40,877 nucleotides of DNA from Nostocales cyanobacterium LEGE 11386 (GTDB lineage: Bacteria > Cyanobacteriota > Cyanobacteriia > Cyanobacteriales > Nostocaceae). The stretch lies in the NCBI GenBank assembly GCA_015207155.1, contig JADEXK010000057.1, forward strand, positions 1 through 40,877, given 5' to 3'. Shown here piece after piece: positions 38,451 to 40,877 of the stretch (position 1 is the stretch's first letter; each line of letters opens with the position of its first letter). Both the position numbers and the translations under genes were made by a program. Below the pieces are notes generated by a model that saw only the letters and a program-made list of their open reading frames with translations, was not told the origin of the DNA and searched no databases.

Positions 38451-40877
38451 ATGCATCGTATAAGTGCCACATCAGGCGGATGGAATCAGTCAGAAAACTT
38501 AACTTTTATCGAACAAACTCCAGCCCCTTTTGTGTTTATTACTGCTGCCGATACTGACATTCAAACCCTAGCAGCAGTAGTCCCCAAATTACCTGCAAAT
38601 TTCCCTGCATTAAGAGTTGCCAACTTATTGCAGTTGCAGCAACAAATAAGTATAGACTCCTACGGCGAGCAAGTTTTAGAACATGCCCAAGTAATTATTT
38701 TACGCTTATTAGGAGGACGTTCCTACTGGGCTTACGGCTTAGAAGTAGTACAGGAAATTGTACAACGTCAGGGTATAACCCTGATTGTAATGCCTGGGGA
38801 CGATGGTCTTGATCCCGAATTAATCTCTAAGTCTACCTTACCTTTGGGTGTTGTTAATCAAGTATTACAATATTTCAGCGAAGGTGGAGTGGAAAATATT
38901 GTTAACGCCTTCAAATTTGTCTCAGATATTTGCCTTGACACTTCATTTAATTTCTCACCACCGCAAGGAGTTCCGCGCGTTGGTTTGTATAACTGGGGAC
39001 TGGAGGATGGGGACAAAGGGACAAGAACAAAAATACTTCCCCATCCCCCCATCCCCTCATCCTCCCACTCCCTCCTCTCAAAGGTCGGCATTCTCTTCTA
39101 CCGCGCGCATTATTTATCGGGAAATACTAAAGTAATTGATGCTTTGTGTACGGCTTTGGTGCAGCGTCATTTACAGCCTGTGCCAATCTTTGTTTCTTCG
39201 TTGCGTGACCCTGATGTACAAGCAGAATTGAGTGAGTTTTTCCAGCCGAAAGACTCAGAGCAAATTGATGTATTACTAAATACTACGAGTTTTTCTCTGG
39301 CGCGGTTGGAAACAGAAGCACCCCAACTTGACTTATGGCAAAAGTTAAATGTGCCAGTTTTACAAGTGATTCTTAGTGGTGGTGGTGTGGAACAGTGGGA
39401 ATCACAATCACAAGGGCTTTCTCCCCGCGATATGGCGATGAATGTGGCACTACCGGAGGTCGATGGGCGAATTATTACTCGCGCTGTGTCTTTTAAGACA
39501 TTACAAACAAGAAATCCTGACTTAGAAACAGATGTGGTAGTTTATGAACCAGTAAGCGATCGCATTGAGTTTGTCGCCCAATTAGCAGCCAATTGGGTAC
39601 GTCTTTGTTCTAAAGCACCCCAAGAACGCCGTATTGCCCTGATTTTGGCAAATTACCCCAATCGCAATGGTAGGTTAGCTAATGGCGTAGGATTGGACAC
39701 GCCAGCTAGTTGTATGGAAATAATTAAGGCTTTACAGGCGGCTGGGTATTTAGTAGAAAATGCTCCCACCCACGGAGATGAATTAATTCAACGTCTTACC
39801 GATGGTGTGACTAATGACCCAGAAGGTAGAGATTGGCGACCGATGCGGCAAAGTTTGTCTGGTGAGGCGTATCAAGAGTATTTTGCTAGTTTACCGGAAG
39901 TTGTACAGCAAGAAATTAGTGAAAGATGGGCTAACCACAGAGGCGCAGAGAACACAGAGGAGAGAGATTCCGTTTTCCTCTCAATTTCTGGCATTCAACT
40001 TGGTAATCTCTTTGTGGGTATTCAGCCATCACGAGGTTATGATATTGACCCTAGTTTGAATTATCATGCGCCAGATTTGGTACCTACTCATGATTATTTA
40101 GCTTTTTATCATTGGGTGAGGTCAAGTTTTGGGGCTGATGCGGTTGTTCATGTGGGAAAACATGGCAATTTAGAATGGCTACCTGGTAAAAGTGTGGCTT
40201 TATCTAGTAATTGTTACCCGGAAGTTGCTTTGGGGCCAGTTCCTCACCTTTATCCGTTTATTGTGAATGACCCAGGTGAAGGTTCCCAGGCCAAACGTCG
40301 CGCCCAAGCGGTGATTTTAGATCATCTCACGCCACCGATGACCCGGGCTGAACTTTATGGGGCGTTGCAACAGTTAGAAAATTTAGTTGATGAATATTAC
40401 GAAGCCGAAAGTTTAGATCCTTCACGTTTACCCGCAATCCGCGATCGCATTCGCGAATTAGTCATTGCCGAAAATCTTCACAAAGATTTAGGTATTGAAG
40501 ATGAAAAAGATATTTTAAAGTTTGAATCTGTAATTTTGAATTTCATCGGCGGCTATCTTTGTGAATTAAAAGAAGCCCAAATTCGTGACGGGTTACATAT
40601 TTTTGGGCAATGTCCCCAAGGACGACAACTGCGAGATTTAATTGTAGCGATCGCTCGCATCCCCAATCGCTACTCTATAGGTATTACCCGGGCCATAGCC
40701 ACAGAATGGGGTTTAGACTTCGACCCCCTCACAACAGACTTCAGCACTCAGTTATCCGCAACTGATCAACAAATTTTAGCCACCAAAACCCAAAACCCTT
40801 GTCGCACCATCGGCGACGCAATAGAAATCCTCGAAGCACACGCAGCCCACCTCATAGAACAACTCCTCACCCTCCCG
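38451..40877 (+). CDS. cobN: Cobaltochelatase subunit CobN, 3'-truncated by window edge
   Basis: CobN is the large substrate-binding subunit that inserts Co2+ into hydrogenobyrinate a,c-diamide in aerobic cobalamin synthesis. In cyanobacteria it is thought to work with ChlI/ChlD as the ATPase partners (inference). The frame from the ATG at 38451 is open for 809 codons to the window end; full-length CobN is about 1250 residues. The N-terminus MHRISATSGGWNQ and LRLLGGRSYWAYGLE (positions about 87-101) fit CobN rather than ChlH. Family motifs: HVGKHGNLEWLPGK (567-580) and NDPGEGSQAKRR (606-617). Two in-frame low-complexity segments, residues 183-210 and 495-505, look derived from dispersed repeats. 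The 5' gap to the divergent GAF kinase is 84 bp. Confidence 0.93.
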   Translation, partial: MHRISATSGGWNQSENLTFIEQTPAPFVFITAADTDIQTLAAVVPKLPANFPALRVANLLQLQQQISIDSYGEQVLEHAQVIILRLLGGRSYWAYGLEVVQEIVQRQGITLIVMPGDDGLDPELISKSTLPLGVVNQVLQYFSEGGVENIVNAFKFVSDICLDTSFNFSPPQGVPRVGLYNWGLEDGDKGTRTKILPHPPIPSSSHSLLSKVGILFYRAHYLSGNTKVIDALCTALVQRHLQPVPIFVSSLRDPDVQAELSEFFQPKDSEQIDVLLNTTSFSLARLETEAPQLDLWQKLNVPVLQVILSGGGVEQWESQSQGLSPRDMAMNVALPEVDGRIITRAVSFKTLQTRNPDLETDVVVYEPVSDRIEFVAQLAANWVRLCSKAPQERRIALILANYPNRNGRLANGVGLDTPASCMEIIKALQAAGYLVENAPTHGDELIQRLTDGVTNDPEGRDWRPMRQSLSGEAYQEYFASLPEVVQQEISERWANHRGAENTEERDSVFLSISGIQLGNLFVGIQPSRGYDIDPSLNYHAPDLVPTHDYLAFYHWVRSSFGADAVVHVGKHGNLEWLPGKSVALSSNCYPEVALGPVPHLYPFIVNDPGEGSQAKRRAQAVILDHLTPPMTRAELYGALQQLENLVDEYYEAESLDPSRLPAIRDRIRELVIAENLHKDLGIEDEKDILKFESVILNFIGGYLCELKEAQIRDGLHIFGQCPQGRQLRDLIVAIARIPNRYSIGITRAIATEWGLDFDPLTTDFSTQLSATDQQILATKTQNPCRTIGDAIEILEAHAAHLIEQLLTLP
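38997..39080 (+). repeat. Purine/pyrimidine-rich repeat in frame within cobN
   Basis: About 84 bp encode cobN residues 183-210, from GLEDGDKGTRTKI through LPHPPIPSSSHSLL. The DNA has the GGGGAC / CCCCATCCCCCCATCCCCTC wording typical of intergenic repeats here (compare 14653-14700 and 1-24). The frame is unbroken, with conserved CobN text on both sides (VGLYNW before, KVGILFYRAHYL after). Confidence 0.75.
39933..39965 (+). repeat. CACAGAGGCGCAGAG repeat in frame within cobN
   Basis: AACCACAGAGGCGCAGAGAA then CACAGAGGAGAGA is a clear copy of the dispersed repeat seen between genes at 1786-1842, 4250-4459 and 18431-18450. It encodes NHRGAENTEER (residues 495-505) between conserved CobN segments, and the length keeps the frame. 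Confidence 0.85.

Noticed and set aside
38848..39135. 95-codon plus-strand frame in the N-terminal region of cobN
   Set aside because: It is a different frame of the cobN coding sequence and only looks open because of the low-complexity repeat insert.
38451..40877. Magnesium chelatase subunit ChlH instead of CobN
   Set aside because: The shared family motifs fit both, but the N-terminal region (MHRISATSGGWNQ, LLGGRSYWAYGLE) matches CobN and not ChlH.
1..40877. tRNA, rRNA, transposase, integrase, phage or toxin-antitoxin genes
   Set aside because: I looked for T-loop-like text, IS-type ORFs and phage marks in gaps and found none that could be supported.

Overview
The window is chromosomal DNA from a filamentous, probably heterocyst-forming cyanobacterium (Nostoc/Anabaena-like). 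Evidence: many HIP1 octamers (GCGATCGC), heptameric tandem repeats (GCTGAGT, TAATTCG and CCCCATG types), small palindromic dispersed repeats, and cyanobacterial genes (CP12, homogentisate phytyltransferase, CobA-HemD fusion, CobN, DUF3177, pentapeptide proteins). No tRNA, rRNA, CRISPR array, transposase or phage gene was seen. The left edge holds an essentially complete aarF-like gene. The right edge cuts through cobN, which is open from 38451 to the last base.

Layout. 1-4.3 kb (+): ABC1/UbiB-type kinase, an ABC exporter (ATPase and one permease), and a DUF29 protein. 4.4-8.6 kb (-): guaA, cbiD, a small cyanobacterial protein and a DUF3177 membrane protein. 9-13.2 kb: cp12 diverges from a FIST sensory protein, which converges on a metallophosphoesterase; then trmB. 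13.1-17.1 kb: a repeat-rich gap, a DUF5895-like protein, an mltA-type lytic transglycosylase with a small upstream partner, and another small protein. 17.4-23 kb (-): a broken reading frame, coaE, cobA-hemD, a TPR protein, hpt, and a free-standing oxidoreductase resembling the N-terminal half of cyanobacterial SelD. 23.2-25.8 kb (+): two related pentapeptide-repeat proteins. 25.8-28.8 kb: DUF547, a TIGR04283-type glycosyltransferase, a rhodanese and DUF72. 29.1-38.4 kb: a small unknown protein, a hybrid histidine kinase followed 5 bp later by a REC-histidine kinase, a carotenoid-desaturase-like flavoprotein and a GAF histidine kinase. 38.4 kb to end: cobN.

How genes fit together. Three loci serve cobalamin/tetrapyrrole synthesis: cobA-hemD (uroporphyrinogen III and precorrin-2), cbiD (C1 methylation and ring contraction) and cobN (metal chelatase). 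They are dispersed, as is common in cyanobacteria. The hybrid kinase and its REC-kinase neighbour are probably one phosphorelay. DUF547, the glycosyltransferase and the rhodanese resemble arsenosugar-type gene neighbourhoods.

The most distinctive signal is the action of small repeats on genes. Repeat-derived segments appear to be inserted in frame in cobN (twice) and in a GAF kinase. GCTGAGT heptamers sit on or beside the stop codons of five genes. Elements of 28 bp interrupt heptamer arrays with an apparent 3-bp duplication. A 60-bp tandem duplication adds one four-pentapeptide coil to a beta-helix protein. I did not find a clearly new multi-gene system. The repeat-gene interplay and the broken frame after coaE are the best leads.
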